DNA from: Acholeplasma sp. OttesenSCG-928-E16
GTDB lineage: Bacteria; Bacillota_I; Bacilli_A; Acholeplasmatales; Acholeplasmataceae
Assembly (NCBI GenBank): GCA_030266845.1
Contig: JAJDIT010000002.1
Coordinates: 96,139 to 160,138, forward strand
Direction of reading: 5' to 3'
Length of the DNA stretch: 64,000 bases
The position numbers and the translations under genes were made by a program. Under the pieces are notes generated by a model. It was not told where the DNA came from, made no database searches, and was given only the letters and a program-made list of their open reading frames with translations. This document shows positions 16,895-26,364 of the stretch, one piece after another; within the stretch, counting starts at the first letter, position 1, and each line of letters starts with the position of its first letter.

Positions 16895-18744
16895 TTTCTT
16901 TCCACATCGCTTGGTAATCTAAAGTCTCCTCTTGGTGATAATGAAATTCCAAGTACCTTAGGTCCCTCAGGAAGAGTAGCTCTTTTAAATTGGCTATTAT
17001 AAAAATATTTGAAAAACCTATTAGTAAAGATCATTGATTCTTTTTCATCCAACTTAAATGTCTTTTCAATCAACCAGGCAATTTTATTCTCGTTTGCGCC
17101 CCTTATTAGATGGTGATACATAATAAAATCATTGATTTCATATGATCCAATTATTTTCTCTGTTTCTTGATTTTCCAATAATTCTGGTGATATTTTGGCA
17201 ACTAGTATCGATGATAATAATTCCTTATGTTCCTTAAGTTCATTGTTAGCATAATACTTTACTAGTTCCTTGATGATCGTTTTAGGTAAACCAGAATTAA
17301 TAGAATACATGCTCATCTGATCCCCATTATATGTCATAAATCCTAATGCTATCTCAGATAGATCACCAGTACCTAATACAATTCCTTGATACTTTCCTGC
17401 TAGGTCCATCAAATTAAGGGTTCTAATTCTAGCTTGAACGTTCTCATAGGTAACATCAATATCATGATGATTGATAGACTTTAGGTGTTCTTCAACTTGC
17501 TTATTAATTGGAATTTCTAAAACTGTTACTTTTAGGGCATTCATAAGGTTTAAAGCTCGATTAATTGAATCTTTTTTTGTTACTTCCGCTGGCATTGTTA
17601 CAGCTATGATATTTTTTTTATCAATGCCTAGAAGTTCAAAAGCTTTAGTGGCGATAATAAGGGCAAGAGTCGAATCTAAGCCTCCAGATATTCCGATTAT
17701 TATCTTTCTTAGGTTTTCTTTTAGACTAAGGATTTTTTTGGCTAAAGCGTGTACCAAAATATTATCTATTTCAGAGTAAAAAGATTTTTCCTCTTTAATA
17801 AAAGGATATTTCTTTATTTTTTGGGTGAATTTATAGTCTTTTGACTCATCAAGTGCAAATAAAACATTTTGATATTGATATCTATTTGATAAAAAGGAGT
17901 CTCTATAAGTTGAATCTGATCTTCTTTGATAGTTAATGGCATCGATATCTAAATCTACCAATACAGAATCATTACTAGAAAAAGGTTTTTCATCCACCAA
18001 TAGTTTTCCAATTGCGCTTGCTAGTCTGTGACCTGAAAAAACAACATCGCTTGATGATTCAAAGAAATTTGAACTAGTATATAAATACGCTGATAATTGT
18101 TTTCTTGAATGATCGATAACTGCTGTTTTTCTTATATTATGTTTTAGCACTGTTTCTGGAGAAGCCGATAAATTTAATATAATATTTGCCCCAGCCACTG
18201 CCATATCATCGCTTGGGGTATAAATAGCCCACATATCCTGACATATATCAATTCCAATTAGTATCTTTTTTTCTGGTTCCTCAAATAATAAATTCCCAAA
18301 AGGCACTTGATAACCATCAAAAATTATTGTCACATTTTTCTTTTCTTGATCCCAAGCCGAAAAGTGTCTTTTTTCATAAAATTCATGGGTAGTTGGAATG
18401 TATTTTTTTGGGACCACCCCAAGTAATTTCTTATCCTTACAGACAAATGCACAATTAAAAAGTACTCCATTGACATCAAGAGGACCACCAATAACATATA
18501 AACCTTTAAACTTCGTACTTTTTATTATTTCCTTTAGACAATCGCTTGTTTTTGATAATATATCTTCAAAAAAGAACAGATCATTTGCTGTATAGCCTGT
18601 TAGCGATAGCTCAGGGAACAACAATAAAGATGCTTTTGAATTGTTTAGAATATTTAAGATATTTTCCTTGTTGTATTGGACATCCCCAACTTTAATCTTG
18701 GGGCTTGCTAGTTCTGCCTTTAGATAACCATTTTTATACATCAT
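16891..18744 (-). CDS. nadE: Glutamine-dependent NAD+ synthetase
   Basis: 617 residues with two domains. The N-terminal nitrilase-type glutaminase shows the Glu (LFPELSLTGY), Lys (VPKKYIP) and Cys (GIDICQDMW) triad; the C-terminal synthetase shows the pyrophosphate loop GISGGLDSTLAL. It makes NAD+ from nicotinate adenine dinucleotide with ammonia from glutamine. AGGAGATA precedes two adjacent ATGs (18744 and 18741). It overlaps nadD, the preceding step of the same pathway. Confidence 0.95.
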   Translation of the reverse strand: MMYKNGYLKAELASPKIKVGDVQYNKENILNILNNSKASLLLFPELSLTGYTANDLFFFEDILSKTSDCLKEIIKSTKFKGLYVIGGPLDVNGVLFNCAFVCKDKKLLGVVPKKYIPTTHEFYEKRHFSAWDQEKKNVTIIFDGYQVPFGNLLFEEPEKKILIGIDICQDMWAIYTPSDDMAVAGANIILNLSASPETVLKHNIRKTAVIDHSRKQLSAYLYTSSNFFESSSDVVFSGHRLASAIGKLLVDEKPFSSNDSVLVDLDIDAINYQRRSDSTYRDSFLSNRYQYQNVLFALDESKDYKFTQKIKKYPFIKEEKSFYSEIDNILVHALAKKILSLKENLRKIIIGISGGLDSTLALIIATKAFELLGIDKKNIIAVTMPAEVTKKDSINRALNLMNALKVTVLEIPINKQVEEHLKSINHHDIDVTYENVQARIRTLNLMDLAGKYQGIVLGTGDLSEIALGFMTYNGDQMSMYSINSGLPKTIIKELVKYYANNELKEHKELLSSILVAKISPELLENQETEKIIGSYEINDFIMYHHLIRGANENKIAWLIEKTFKLDEKESMIFTNRFFKYFYNSQFKRATLPEGPKVLGISLSPRGDFRLPSDVERK

Positions 18745-19297
18745 TATCTCCTATATATAATTTATTTGCCATAATGAAATTATAAACTTCCTTCGTTGTA
18801 AAATCTTTGTTTTTTCTTACATCCGTTCTGATTTTTGTAGATGAAACTTTACTCTCAAAGTCAACAAAAGTAAAATTTTTCTTATATTTATTAATTAATT
18901 CTCCTACTTTATAATTTCCTCTACTTAATATTATAAACCGGTATTCATCAAGTAAACTATGAACATTAATCCAACTATCAATACCTTCTAATTGGTCAGA
19001 ACCCATCATAAAATATAAATCTTTATAATACTTTGACAGATTATTGAGCATCGCATAAGTACCTCTATATTTATTCTTCGCTTCAATATCCGATACAATG
19101 ACATTTTCTAAGTCATCAGTCATCAATCTAATCATTTTTATTCTTAAAGACACATCTACTAAATCCTTTTTATTATAATCATTAGGAACCGGGACTATAA
19201 TTATTTTAGAAGGATTAAAAAGATTATTAATCTTAAGTAATATTTCTTTATGTGCGATAGTAGGCGGATTAAATGAACCACCAAAGACAATTACCAT
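18734..19297 (-). CDS. nadD: Nicotinate-mononucleotide adenylyltransferase
   Basis: 187 residues. Nucleotidyltransferase motif GGSFNPPTIAHKE at the N-terminus and the C-terminal SSTKIRTDVRKN (ISSTxIR class). It makes nicotinate adenine dinucleotide from NaMN and ATP. GGTGATG precedes the ATG. The 3' end overlaps nadE, placing the last two steps of NAD+ synthesis together. Confidence 0.94.
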   Translation of the reverse strand: MVIVFGGSFNPPTIAHKEILLKINNLFNPSKIIIVPVPNDYNKKDLVDVSLRIKMIRLMTDDLENVIVSDIEAKNKYRGTYAMLNNLSKYYKDLYFMMGSDQLEGIDSWINVHSLLDEYRFIILSRGNYKVGELINKYKKNFTFVDFESKVSSTKIRTDVRKNKDFTTKEVYNFIMANKLYIGDNDV

Positions 19298-19364
19298 TTC
19301 ATCACCAAACTTATTATATCATAATATAATAATTATAATATGCAGCTTTTACTTTTATTCTTAC

Positions 19365-19393
19365 TTGAAATTATTATAAATAAACACTATAAT
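19365..19393 (+). promoter_or_regulatory. Promoter of the plsC-like/Fur-like pair
   Basis: TTGAAA (19365-19370), 17-base spacer, TATAAT (19388-19393). The start codon at 19408 is so close that the leader would begin at about the GAGGG ribosome binding site. Confidence 0.75.
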
Positions 19394-19407
19394 CTTTATG
19401 AGGGCTT

Positions 19408-20172
19408 ATGGATAACGAACACGATTTTAAGACAATTAAAGAAAAACCAGTTACATTAAAAAAGGGCTATAAGTTTTTTAATAGAAACCCGTTTTTCTTG
19501 ATGTTAAGCTACTTTGTTAAGTTTTTAGTTTGGCTATTTTTTTATCTTCCAGTAGGAAAACTATATCATAAAATTAAAGTTATAAATAAGAAAAACTTTA
19601 AACGTCTAAAGAAAAAAGGGGCGATTGTCGTATGTAACCATATTCACCAGCTTGACGCTTTTTACAATGGCTGCAATATGCTACCTTCTAATGTTTATTT
19701 TACGATGCTTCAAAGTAATTTAGGAATTCCCTTTGCTGGAAAGATTTTTAGAATAGCTGGTGGAGTTCCAATTCCTGTGGATAGGGCTTTGTTACACGAT
19801 TTTAAGAATGATTTTAAGGGTGTTTTAGATAAAGGAAAAAAAGTTTTAGTTTATCCTGAGGCTGCTTTAAAACCATATTGCACTAGGGTAAGACAGTTTC
19901 AAAATGGGGCTTTTAGATGGGCAATTGACTTTGATGTTCCAATCATTCCGATTGTCATTACTTTTAGATTGAGAAAAGGAAAAAAAGAAAGAAAGCCATA
20001 TTTAACTTTCACTTTTTTAGAAGCAGAATATAAAAAGGATTTTGAAACCAAATTTGAAATGGTTGAGAATTTAAAAAATAGAGTTCATAATAAAATGGAA
20101 GTTCATTTTAATAAGTATAATGAATTAAAGGGGGAAAATGATGAGTCAAGCGATCAAAGAACGCTTCTATAA
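19408..20172 (+). CDS. 1-acyl-glycerol-3-phosphate acyltransferase-like protein (PlsC family)
   Basis: 254 residues, one N-terminal membrane segment (FLVWLFFYLPVG). Acyltransferase motif HX4D is present (NHIHQLDAF), with GGVPIPVDRA and a diverged motif III (YPEAALKP instead of FPEGTR). PlsC enzymes make phosphatidic acid from lysophosphatidate at the membrane. The diverged motif leaves the exact acceptor open. It overlaps the Fur-like gene by 35 bases. Confidence 0.8.
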   Translation: MDNEHDFKTIKEKPVTLKKGYKFFNRNPFFLMLSYFVKFLVWLFFYLPVGKLYHKIKVINKKNFKRLKKKGAIVVCNHIHQLDAFYNGCNMLPSNVYFTMLQSNLGIPFAGKIFRIAGGVPIPVDRALLHDFKNDFKGVLDKGKKVLVYPEAALKPYCTRVRQFQNGAFRWAIDFDVPIIPIVITFRLRKGKKERKPYLTFTFLEAEYKKDFETKFEMVENLKNRVHNKMEVHFNKYNELKGENDESSDQRTLL

Positions 20173-20569
20173 AGGAGTTAAAAAACATAATTTAAGAATG
20201 ACAAAACCAAGAAAAGCGATGGTCGAGGTTTTAGATAATAAGCACTTAACTTTTAAAGAAATTTTAAAAGGAATGCAAGATAGGGGTTACTTAAATGTCC
20301 AAACTGTATATAACACCCTCTACTTCCTTTTAGATCAAAAGGTTGTTTGTGAGTCTTTTTTTAATGACCTCAAGTATTATGAATTATCCCTTACAAATCA
20401 AAATCATGATGCAAATAGCCATATCCATTTAATAGATACGGTAGATGAAGGTATTTCAATCAAAGAGATTTATGCTCCCGAAATCTTTGAATTTATAAAA
20501 AATTATGATGAACTAAGAAAATTTGATATTGACTCAATCAAGATTGTAATTGAGGGAAAAGAAAAGTAG
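20138..20569 (+). CDS. Fur-family transcriptional regulator with reduced metal site
   Basis: 143 residues. Winged-helix N-terminal domain (RMTKPRKAMVEVLDN, then VQTVYNTLYFLLDQKVV) and a short dimerisation domain keeping SHIHLID but lacking the CxxC zinc pairs of Fur/PerR (DTVDEG at that place). The structural zinc is therefore probably lost. Two adjacent ATGs (20138/20141) follow GGGGGAAA. Coupled to the plsC-like gene, which may be its target or partner. Confidence 0.8.
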   Translation: MMSQAIKERFYKGVKKHNLRMTKPRKAMVEVLDNKHLTFKEILKGMQDRGYLNVQTVYNTLYFLLDQKVVCESFFNDLKYYELSLTNQNHDANSHIHLIDTVDEGISIKEIYAPEIFEFIKNYDELRKFDIDSIKIVIEGKEK

Positions 20570-20586
20570 AACTTCTACTTTTTTTA
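20562..20586. terminator. Bidirectional terminator between convergent genes
   Basis: Stem AAAGTAG/CTACTTT around a tight loop with A and T runs on either side, between the Fur-like gene (plus) and the exonuclease gene (minus). Confidence 0.75.
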
Positions 20587-21429
20587 ATATCCTATCCCTA
20601 ATTTTAAAAGAACATCAATAGTCTGATAGTCCCCAATATATACATCTAGTTTTTTAAAGTCAAGCTCATAAGGATCTACGTTCATCAGATTAATTATTTG
20701 ATGGTTAGTAAATAATCGATCTTTATTTTCTAATATTTGATCTTTTAGTTTTATACTTTCTATTTTATCAAGGTTATCATATAGATTATTTAAATCACCA
20801 TAATCTTTGATTATCTTAGTCGCCGTTTTTGGACCGACTCCTAAAAGTCCTTTAACATTATCGCTTTGATCTCCTGTTAAAGATTTATAGGTAACTAATA
20901 ATTTAGGTTCAAATTGGTATTTTTCGATAAAGTAAGATTTAGTCCAAAAAACACTATTTTTTCCAGCATACCTAAACACCTCAACATTATCATTGATTAG
21001 TTGAAAAAAATCACTATCCTTTGAACATATTATAATTTTGTAATCATTTTGATATTTTTTGACAATCCCAGCAATTACATCATCACACTCGCAGGCAACA
21101 GATTCCTCAAAAGAGAAATTTAGCTTATTTAGACAATCATATATATAAGGCAGTTGAAAAAATGGATTATTCTCAGCTTCTTCTTTAGAATAATCTACTC
21201 TATTAGCCTTATAGTTGGAATCCAATATTTTATTAGGGTTATTTGTTTCACCATCAAAAACTAGATGGATGTAATCCGGGGATATTAGTCCAATAATTTT
21301 TCTAAGAGCCCCTAAAAATCCAATAATTCCTTCAATGTAATTTCCATCTTTATTTTTTATCTTATTTGGCATTCCATAATACATTTGAAAAAGCAATGAA
21401 TGACCATCTATTAATAATAGCTTTTTCAT
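20584..21429 (-). CDS. 5'-3' exonuclease (PolA N-terminal domain type)
   Basis: 281 residues, standalone FEN-like nuclease. Conserved acidic residues: LLIDGHSL, VFDGE, ECDDVIAG, CSKDSDFFQL and TGDQSDN, then the helix-hairpin-helix LLGVGPKTATKIIKDYG. It removes RNA primers and flaps. It starts by ATGA overlap with the small membrane-protein gene upstream. Confidence 0.9.
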   Translation of the reverse strand: MKKLLLIDGHSLLFQMYYGMPNKIKNKDGNYIEGIIGFLGALRKIIGLISPDYIHLVFDGETNNPNKILDSNYKANRVDYSKEEAENNPFFQLPYIYDCLNKLNFSFEESVACECDDVIAGIVKKYQNDYKIIICSKDSDFFQLINDNVEVFRYAGKNSVFWTKSYFIEKYQFEPKLLVTYKSLTGDQSDNVKGLLGVGPKTATKIIKDYGDLNNLYDNLDKIESIKLKDQILENKDRLFTNHQIINLMNVDPYELDFKKLDVYIGDYQTIDVLLKLGIGY

Positions 21430-21878
21430 GAGTTTAATTTTTTAATTAACTCATCGATTTCATTTTTTGCCTTAACGATATTTATGCCATTATATATTTT
21501 GTGTATTTCTTCTGCTTTTTTTACTAGTAAAACATCTTCTTTTGTTGCATTTTGACGACTTTTTTGAAGTTCTATTTTAATATCCTTTAGCGAATATTCA
21601 ATTTTTTTACTCTTATTATTGGGATATAAAACCAATTTTTCATCTAAAACCACAATAATCGGATTTTTTAGACTGATAATATTTAAAGCAGGAATGAAAA
21701 ACAAGACTGAACTAGCAATTGAGGCAAGAGATAAAACCACTTGATAAAACGGAAAACCCTCCATGCCAATAGCAACTATTAATAAATAACATCCATAAAT
21801 AAAGACACCAAAAAGGATAAGGCTAATTATTAAATAAATTATTCCGTTTTTCTTGTTTATACTTAATATTTCTTGCAT
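21426..21878 (-). CDS. Small two-helix membrane protein (STM3941-like)
   Basis: 150 residues, two transmembrane helices (about 12-34 and 47-67) then a cytoplasmic, PH-like segment (NPIIVVLDEKLVLYPNN). It resembles the STM3941 family in length and layout; function unknown. Its ends overlap rsmH and the exonuclease gene, so it travels in a translationally coupled run. Confidence 0.6.
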   Translation of the reverse strand: MQEILSINKKNGIIYLIISLILFGVFIYGCYLLIVAIGMEGFPFYQVVLSLASIASSVLFFIPALNIISLKNPIIVVLDEKLVLYPNNKSKKIEYSLKDIKIELQKSRQNATKEDVLLVKKAEEIHKIYNGINIVKAKNEIDELIKKLNS

Positions 21879-22777
21879 TAGTTTTTCTCTACTACTCTTA
21901 GTTTTGCCGATCTACTTCTTGAGTTAGCATTTATTTCTTCTTCACTTGGCAATATTGGTTTATTGGTGATTTTTCTTAAATTTGGTACTGGAAGATCGAT
22001 GATCATCAAATTTTTTGGAACGTTAGTCTCAGATTCTTTTTTAAAAAAATGCTTTACTATCTTATCTTCAAGCGAATGAAAAGTGATCACTGCCATTCTG
22101 CCACCTTTATTTAGCATTTTCACTCCATCTTCTAATGCTTTTTTTAATACATCTAGTTCCTTATTTACTTCTATTCTTAAGGCTTGGAATACTCTTTTTG
22201 CACTATGTCCTTTGGTGTTATAGTTAATTTTATCGGTGATTTCGACTAATTCACTTGTTCTTGTTATCGGCCTTCTTTTAATTATTTCCTTGGCTATAGA
22301 GCGAGCATTCTTTTCTTCTCCATAGGCAAAAAAAATACTTACCAACTCCTCATATGAATAGTCATTGACGATATCTTTAGCTGACAATAGGGCGGATTGA
22401 TCCATACGCATATCTAGGTCATTATCCATTAGATAACTAAATCCTCTTTCTTTATCATCTATTTGAAAAGAAGATAATCCTAAATCAAAAACAATACCGT
22501 CTATTTTGCTTACTCCTCTTTTAATGAGTTCTTCTTCTAGGTCCTTGAAGTTAGCTTGAATAGGAGTGAAATTTTTAAAATGAGCTAGTCTTTTTTTTGA
22601 CTCATTGATTGCATAAATATCCTGATCAAAAGCATAAAGATGGCCAGAATTTGATAACCTCTTTAATATTTCCTCGCTATGTCCGCCACCACCTAATGTA
22701 GCATCAACATATATTTTATTTTTTTTGACCTCTAGGGAGTCAATAGTTTCCCCTTTGAGAACTGTAATATGCTCCAT
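21878..22777 (-). CDS. rsmH: 16S rRNA C1402 N4-methyltransferase RsmH
   Basis: 299 residues. SAM-binding motif YVDATLGGGGHSEEIL, FDLGLSSFQIDD, and the C-terminal FHSLEDKIVKHFF. Normally next to mraZ and ftsL in the division cluster; neither is here, so the cluster has been broken or lost. It starts one base after the stop of the M48-like gene. Confidence 0.95.
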   Translation of the reverse strand: MEHITVLKGETIDSLEVKKNKIYVDATLGGGGHSEEILKRLSNSGHLYAFDQDIYAINESKKRLAHFKNFTPIQANFKDLEEELIKRGVSKIDGIVFDLGLSSFQIDDKERGFSYLMDNDLDMRMDQSALLSAKDIVNDYSYEELVSIFFAYGEEKNARSIAKEIIKRRPITRTSELVEITDKINYNTKGHSAKRVFQALRIEVNKELDVLKKALEDGVKMLNKGGRMAVITFHSLEDKIVKHFFKKESETNVPKNLMIIDLPVPNLRKITNKPILPSEEEINANSRSRSAKLRVVEKN

Positions 22778-22778
22778 C

Positions 22779-24722
22779 TTAACCCTTTTTGATTAAATAC
22801 TTTTTATATAATTTAGACAATTCCAAATTCTTGATGTCATAAAAATTAATTGCCGTCTTAAATTTGGCGGTATCACCTATCGTTAGATAAACCTCTCTTT
22901 CAAGACTGGAATAATCAACATATTCGCTATAATCAACTCCTGCTAATAAATAAAAACGCTCACTGCCTCTCTTTTTAATTTCTTTTTTAAAGATAATTAT
23001 TTCTTTTAGGGAATCATGGTCTTGCATCAATTGATTAGCTATTGCATAAAAAGGCTCAAAGGATTCTACCTTTTTGGCTCCTCTTAGTAAAAAATCAATA
23101 TCGCTATTATCCTCATAACTTGATTCTAAGAGGTCAGCCTGCCTATTTCTAAATTTTTCTAGCTCTTCTTCAAGACCATTACTTAATAAAAAGTCTGAGA
23201 GCACTTTAGTTCCATATTCGAAATTCTTAGGATTTTCTAAGGCTCTATACATATATGAAATTCCTCTTTGATCATTGTAGTGATCAAAATACAAAATGGC
23301 ATAATAAAAATTTATATCCGGGTCATCTTGATACTTTTGGTATACTGAGCTCAACACTTTTTCAGATGTCTCATAATCTGATATGTATGAAAGATTGCTA
23401 AGAAGTTTTAAGGTTTCCTCTAGGGTAGGGTTTTCTTTTTCAAGTAATGAAGGATTCTCCTCATTAATCTTTTTAATAATCTTTACATTTTCTCTTACTC
23501 GGCTACTTAAGTATGGACTCATTCTTAGAAGTGATTTTTTTGCGGTTTCGAGGTCTTTGTTAAAAACACGAGACAATCCAATCTCTTTACTATACTCCTT
23601 AACATCTAAAAACTCGAGTCTATCTTTAAAGACCAAATGGGTATTATATTTCATTGGAACTTCACTTTGAAGGAAATATTGATATTTCTTTTCATTTTCC
23701 TCAATGATTTTCAGTAATAGTTTTGTCATTTCATCGTAATAATCATCAACAAAATCGATAGTTATATCAATGTTTTTAACATCATTTATCGCCCTTTTTA
23801 TTAGTTCAGACTTATAAAGTGCACTCGCTGCATCATTTGAATATTCATTTTTAATCACAAATTCATCTGCCATTTTTTCTCTACTTAAAGAAGCTAAAAT
23901 ATCAAAATGCATTGATTTAGTATTTATATCAATGACGAAGGGAACATAAAAACCCATCGCAAGTAAAACATCAAATGTATAATTAATTTTTCCAATTCTT
24001 TTTTGTGCCTTATTAAGTCCATCGACATCTTGATTAATTAAATGGGCAAACTCATGAAGTAAAACTGCTTTTAATTCTCTTTTACTAAATGTACAAAGTA
24101 AAAAATAGCTGATATCAATCACATAGATTTTGCCGTATTTGAAAATTAGCACTTCAGCTCCATCGTTTATTATCACTTTGACCTTCTTTTCTATTTGAAA
24201 CTCTTTCTTGATTTCATCAACTATTGCCTCCACAAGAGGAAAAGAATATTCTAGTCCAATAGGCTTTTGCAACCTTACTGGAACAATCATTCTACTAAGG
24301 ACGATGAATATATAACCTCCGAGAAAAAAAGTTACAATAATAAGTGCTGTATGGAAATAAAGGGCTCCTATGGCAGCAATAAGTAATATGAATAAAAATA
24401 TCGTGCTATATATATAAACGTATCTTATTTTTTTTTCTATCTCTTTTTTTACTTGATATAGATCCTCTTCCATTCTTTTTTTATTGATTTCAAGTTCTTC
24501 TCGCATCTTCCTCAAATCAGGACGAATTCTTTTATACTTCGCTTTATTAACAAAACCAATGACTAGCAAAGTAAACGATGCTAAAAACGAGATAATAAAA
24601 ATGATCTTTATAAAAAGATAATCAATATCCTTAACAAAAATGTAACCTAATGCAATAATTCCAAAAACAAAAAACAGTGAGAACATAATTAATAAAGTAT
24701 CTAGTGCTCTTGGCTTTTCCAT
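22779..24722 (-). CDS. M48-like membrane zinc metallopeptidase with TPR-like C-terminus
   Basis: 647 residues from the ATG at 24722, which has GGAGGG upstream (an in-frame ATG 21 codons earlier has none). Two pairs of transmembrane helices (about 9-50 and 98-150), then LLHEFAHLINQD with the HExxH zinc site, a third Glu candidate in SREKMADEFVI, and a helical repeat-rich C-terminal half. This is the HtpX/YugP-like layout of membrane-bound peptidases. Target proteins unknown. Confidence 0.75.
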   Translation of the reverse strand: MEKPRALDTLLIMFSLFFVFGIIALGYIFVKDIDYLFIKIIFIISFLASFTLLVIGFVNKAKYKRIRPDLRKMREELEINKKRMEEDLYQVKKEIEKKIRYVYIYSTIFLFILLIAAIGALYFHTALIIVTFFLGGYIFIVLSRMIVPVRLQKPIGLEYSFPLVEAIVDEIKKEFQIEKKVKVIINDGAEVLIFKYGKIYVIDISYFLLCTFSKRELKAVLLHEFAHLINQDVDGLNKAQKRIGKINYTFDVLLAMGFYVPFVIDINTKSMHFDILASLSREKMADEFVIKNEYSNDAASALYKSELIKRAINDVKNIDITIDFVDDYYDEMTKLLLKIIEENEKKYQYFLQSEVPMKYNTHLVFKDRLEFLDVKEYSKEIGLSRVFNKDLETAKKSLLRMSPYLSSRVRENVKIIKKINEENPSLLEKENPTLEETLKLLSNLSYISDYETSEKVLSSVYQKYQDDPDINFYYAILYFDHYNDQRGISYMYRALENPKNFEYGTKVLSDFLLSNGLEEELEKFRNRQADLLESSYEDNSDIDFLLRGAKKVESFEPFYAIANQLMQDHDSLKEIIIFKKEIKKRGSERFYLLAGVDYSEYVDYSSLEREVYLTIGDTAKFKTAINFYDIKNLELSKLYKKYLIKKG

Positions 24723-24752
24723 ACACCCTCCAAAATATATTTTGTATAATTT

Positions 24753-24761
24753 ATTATACCA
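24753..24761 (-). promoter_or_regulatory. Extended -10 promoter of the M48-like gene
   Basis: Minus-strand TGGTATAAT, an extended -10 with a poor -35 (T-rich). It lies just beyond the rpmF terminator. Confidence 0.5.
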
Positions 24762-24775
24762 AAATATAGGTAAAG

Positions 24776-24795
24776 AAAAAAGCACTTCATGTGCT
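24776..24795 (-). terminator. Terminator after rpmF
   Basis: Minus-strand stem AGCAC-ATGAA-GTGCT followed by a U-rich run, 14 bases beyond the rpmF stop. Confidence 0.75.
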
Positions 24796-24808
24796 CTTTC
24801 TTTAACTC

Positions 24809-25000
24809 TTATTCAGCGTCCTTTTTTTTAGGTTCTAATACTAATTGACCCTTATAATAACCACTGTTTGGAGTTACTCTGTGAGGTAATGTAAACTCAC
24901 CTGTTTGTGGACAAACAACTAATGCTGGAGTTTTTAACTTATAATGAGTTCTTCTCTTTCTCTTAGCTGTTTTACCAGTTCGACGAAATGGTACTGCCAT
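24809..25000 (-). CDS. rpmF: 50S ribosomal protein L32
   Basis: 63 residues, N-terminal [17 protein letters not shown] and [16 protein letters not shown]. Only one cysteine remains of the two CxxC pairs found in zinc-binding L32, so this is a zinc-independent (C-minus-like) version. It follows yceD with 11 bases between, the usual pairing. Confidence 0.96.
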   Translation of the reverse strand: MAVPFRRTGKTAKRKRRTHYKLKTPALVVCPQTGEFTLPHRVTPNSGYYKGQLVLEPKKKDAE

Positions 25001-25011
25001 TTTGCCACCTC

Positions 25012-25446
25012 CTATTTGGTAAACAATTTATCTAAATCGGAAAATGCACTGTTTTTGGCCTTTTCTTCTTTAAAATCTTCTTCAGATGTTGAATCATGAA
25101 AAACTGTGTAGGGTTTTTCAGCGACGATATTACCAAAGATAATATCAGTCAAATCAATTGGATTAAGAAGTGGGTAATCACTTTCCTCATCATTGCTTAG
25201 GACAATGTCAAGATTAAAATCAAGAGGATAGGTTACTTCCTTTAATGATCTTGCACATGCTAGGATAAGAATAGTTTTTACATTAGCGATTACTCTAACT
25301 TTATGTTCGCTTATCTTTCTTAATGAACCAGTAACTGTCGTATCCAAAATATCTATGATATCATCAATTTCTTTAGCCTGATTTTTATAATCAACAACTT
25401 CGCAAATTGAGGTTATATCATCTAAATCGACCATATTATACTTCAT
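25012..25446 (-). CDS. yceD: YceD/DUF177 family protein
   Basis: 144 residues, acidic. YceD-type proteins sit directly before rpmF in most bacteria and are linked to 23S rRNA and L32 metabolism. Features: [17 protein letters not shown], strands with [20 protein letters not shown], and the [11 protein letters not shown] stretch. Identity rests on gene order and pattern. Confidence 0.85.
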   Translation of the reverse strand: MKYNMVDLDDITSICEVVDYKNQAKEIDDIIDILDTTVTGSLRKISEHKVRVIANVKTILILACARSLKEVTYPLDFNLDIVLSNDEESDYPLLNPIDLTDIIFGNIVAEKPYTVFHDSTSEEDFKEEKAKNSAFSDLDKLFTK

Positions 25447-25466
25447 AATTTCACCTCAACATTACA

Positions 25467-25495
25467 ATTATACATAAGTTAATAATCATTGTCAA
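25467..25495 (-). promoter_or_regulatory. Promoter of yceD-rpmF
   Basis: Minus-strand TTGACA (25495-25490), 17-base spacer, TATAAT (25472-25467), followed by a short leader with GAGGTGA. Confidence 0.85.
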
Positions 25496-25514
25496 ACAAT
25501 TATTTTATAAATAA

Positions 25515-26180
25515 TTAGCTTTTTTTCTTTTTTCTTTTTCTTGATTTTTTAAAGATATTTTGTGGTCTCATGAAAAACCAGAGAATGGCAGCTATTTGAA
25601 GTGGTACACAAATAGTATAAACCAACCAAGTTTTATCAACCTCCAGGCTTCCCGCAGTACTTAATGATAGATGCAAGGTTAAGGCAATCGACCAAAGTAA
25701 AAGAGAAACTACCACTCCGGTTGCAAAATGATTCCACCATATTGCACTAAAAACAACTAAGACAATGAAGGAAACAGGAAGTGCATAAATAAATACTAGC
25801 CAATAACTAGGAACTCCATTTACACTTGAAAAAAATGGTGGTTTTAACCAAATAAAGAAAGTATATACTAGCGTAGCAACCAACCAGACAATCAAAACAG
25901 AAAGAATAGGAACCAATACTCTTTTTTTAATACTAAAGAAACCAATCTTAAATTTCTTTTCCTTCTCATCAGTAATTAGGGTATCAAGAGAGACATCAAA
26001 AAAATCAGCAATTTCCTTTAATACAATAACATCAGGTAAGGATTCCCCGCGTTCCCATTTGGAAACTGCTTTATCAGAATAGTCCAAATGTTCGGCTAGT
26101 TCGAGTTGTGTTATCTTCCTTTGTTTACGATATTTAATTATATTGGCAGCAACTACCTCTTTAAATCTTTTTTCGTCCAT
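25515..26180 (-). CDS. XRE-family regulator with C-terminal membrane domain
   Basis: 221 residues from the ATG at 26180. Residues 1-65 are a Cro/CI-type helix-turn-helix (KITQLELAEHLDYSDKAVSKWERG); residues 95-215 form about four transmembrane helices, so the DNA-binding domain is tethered to the membrane. No Shine-Dalgarno; the extended -10 ends six bases before the ATG, so the message is probably leaderless. It faces degV across a region holding a TCTAC-N5-GTAGA dyad and is the best candidate to bind it (inference). Confidence 0.8.
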   Translation of the reverse strand: MDEKRFKEVVAANIIKYRKQRKITQLELAEHLDYSDKAVSKWERGESLPDVIVLKEIADFFDVSLDTLITDEKEKKFKIGFFSIKKRVLVPILSVLIVWLVATLVYTFFIWLKPPFFSSVNGVPSYWLVFIYALPVSFIVLVVFSAIWWNHFATGVVVSLLLWSIALTLHLSLSTAGSLEVDKTWLVYTICVPLQIAAILWFFMRPQNIFKKSRKRKKKKS

Positions 26181-26186
26181 GTAAAC

Positions 26187-26195
26187 ATTATAGCA
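26187..26195 (-). promoter_or_regulatory. Leaderless extended -10 promoter of the XRE-membrane regulator
   Basis: Minus-strand TGCTATAAT, with a weak -35 (TTTTAT) 17 bases upstream. Six bases separate the -10 from the ATG, so transcription should begin at or next to the start codon. Confidence 0.7.
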
Positions 26196-26230
26196 CATTT
26201 TTTCGCACAATAAAAGTCTTTTTTTACAAC

Positions 26231-26245
26231 TCTACCGCCAGTAGA
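26231..26245. promoter_or_regulatory. Candidate operator TCTAC-N5-GTAGA, copy 1
   Basis: TCTACCGCCAGTAGA lies between the divergent XRE-membrane and degV genes. Further half-sites TCTAC occur at 26263 and 26315, and GGTAGATTCTACC spans 26308-26320. The 23 bases around this copy match copy 3 (38830) at 19 positions. Confidence 0.6.
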
Positions 26246-26364
26246 AATGACTTAAAGTGAACTCTACTTCTGGTTTTTGCAATTCTATTTTCAGTTTTTT
26301 ATTGGTAGGTAGATTCTACCGATTATTTGTTTTATGATATAAACGAATAGAAAAGGAGGCTTAT

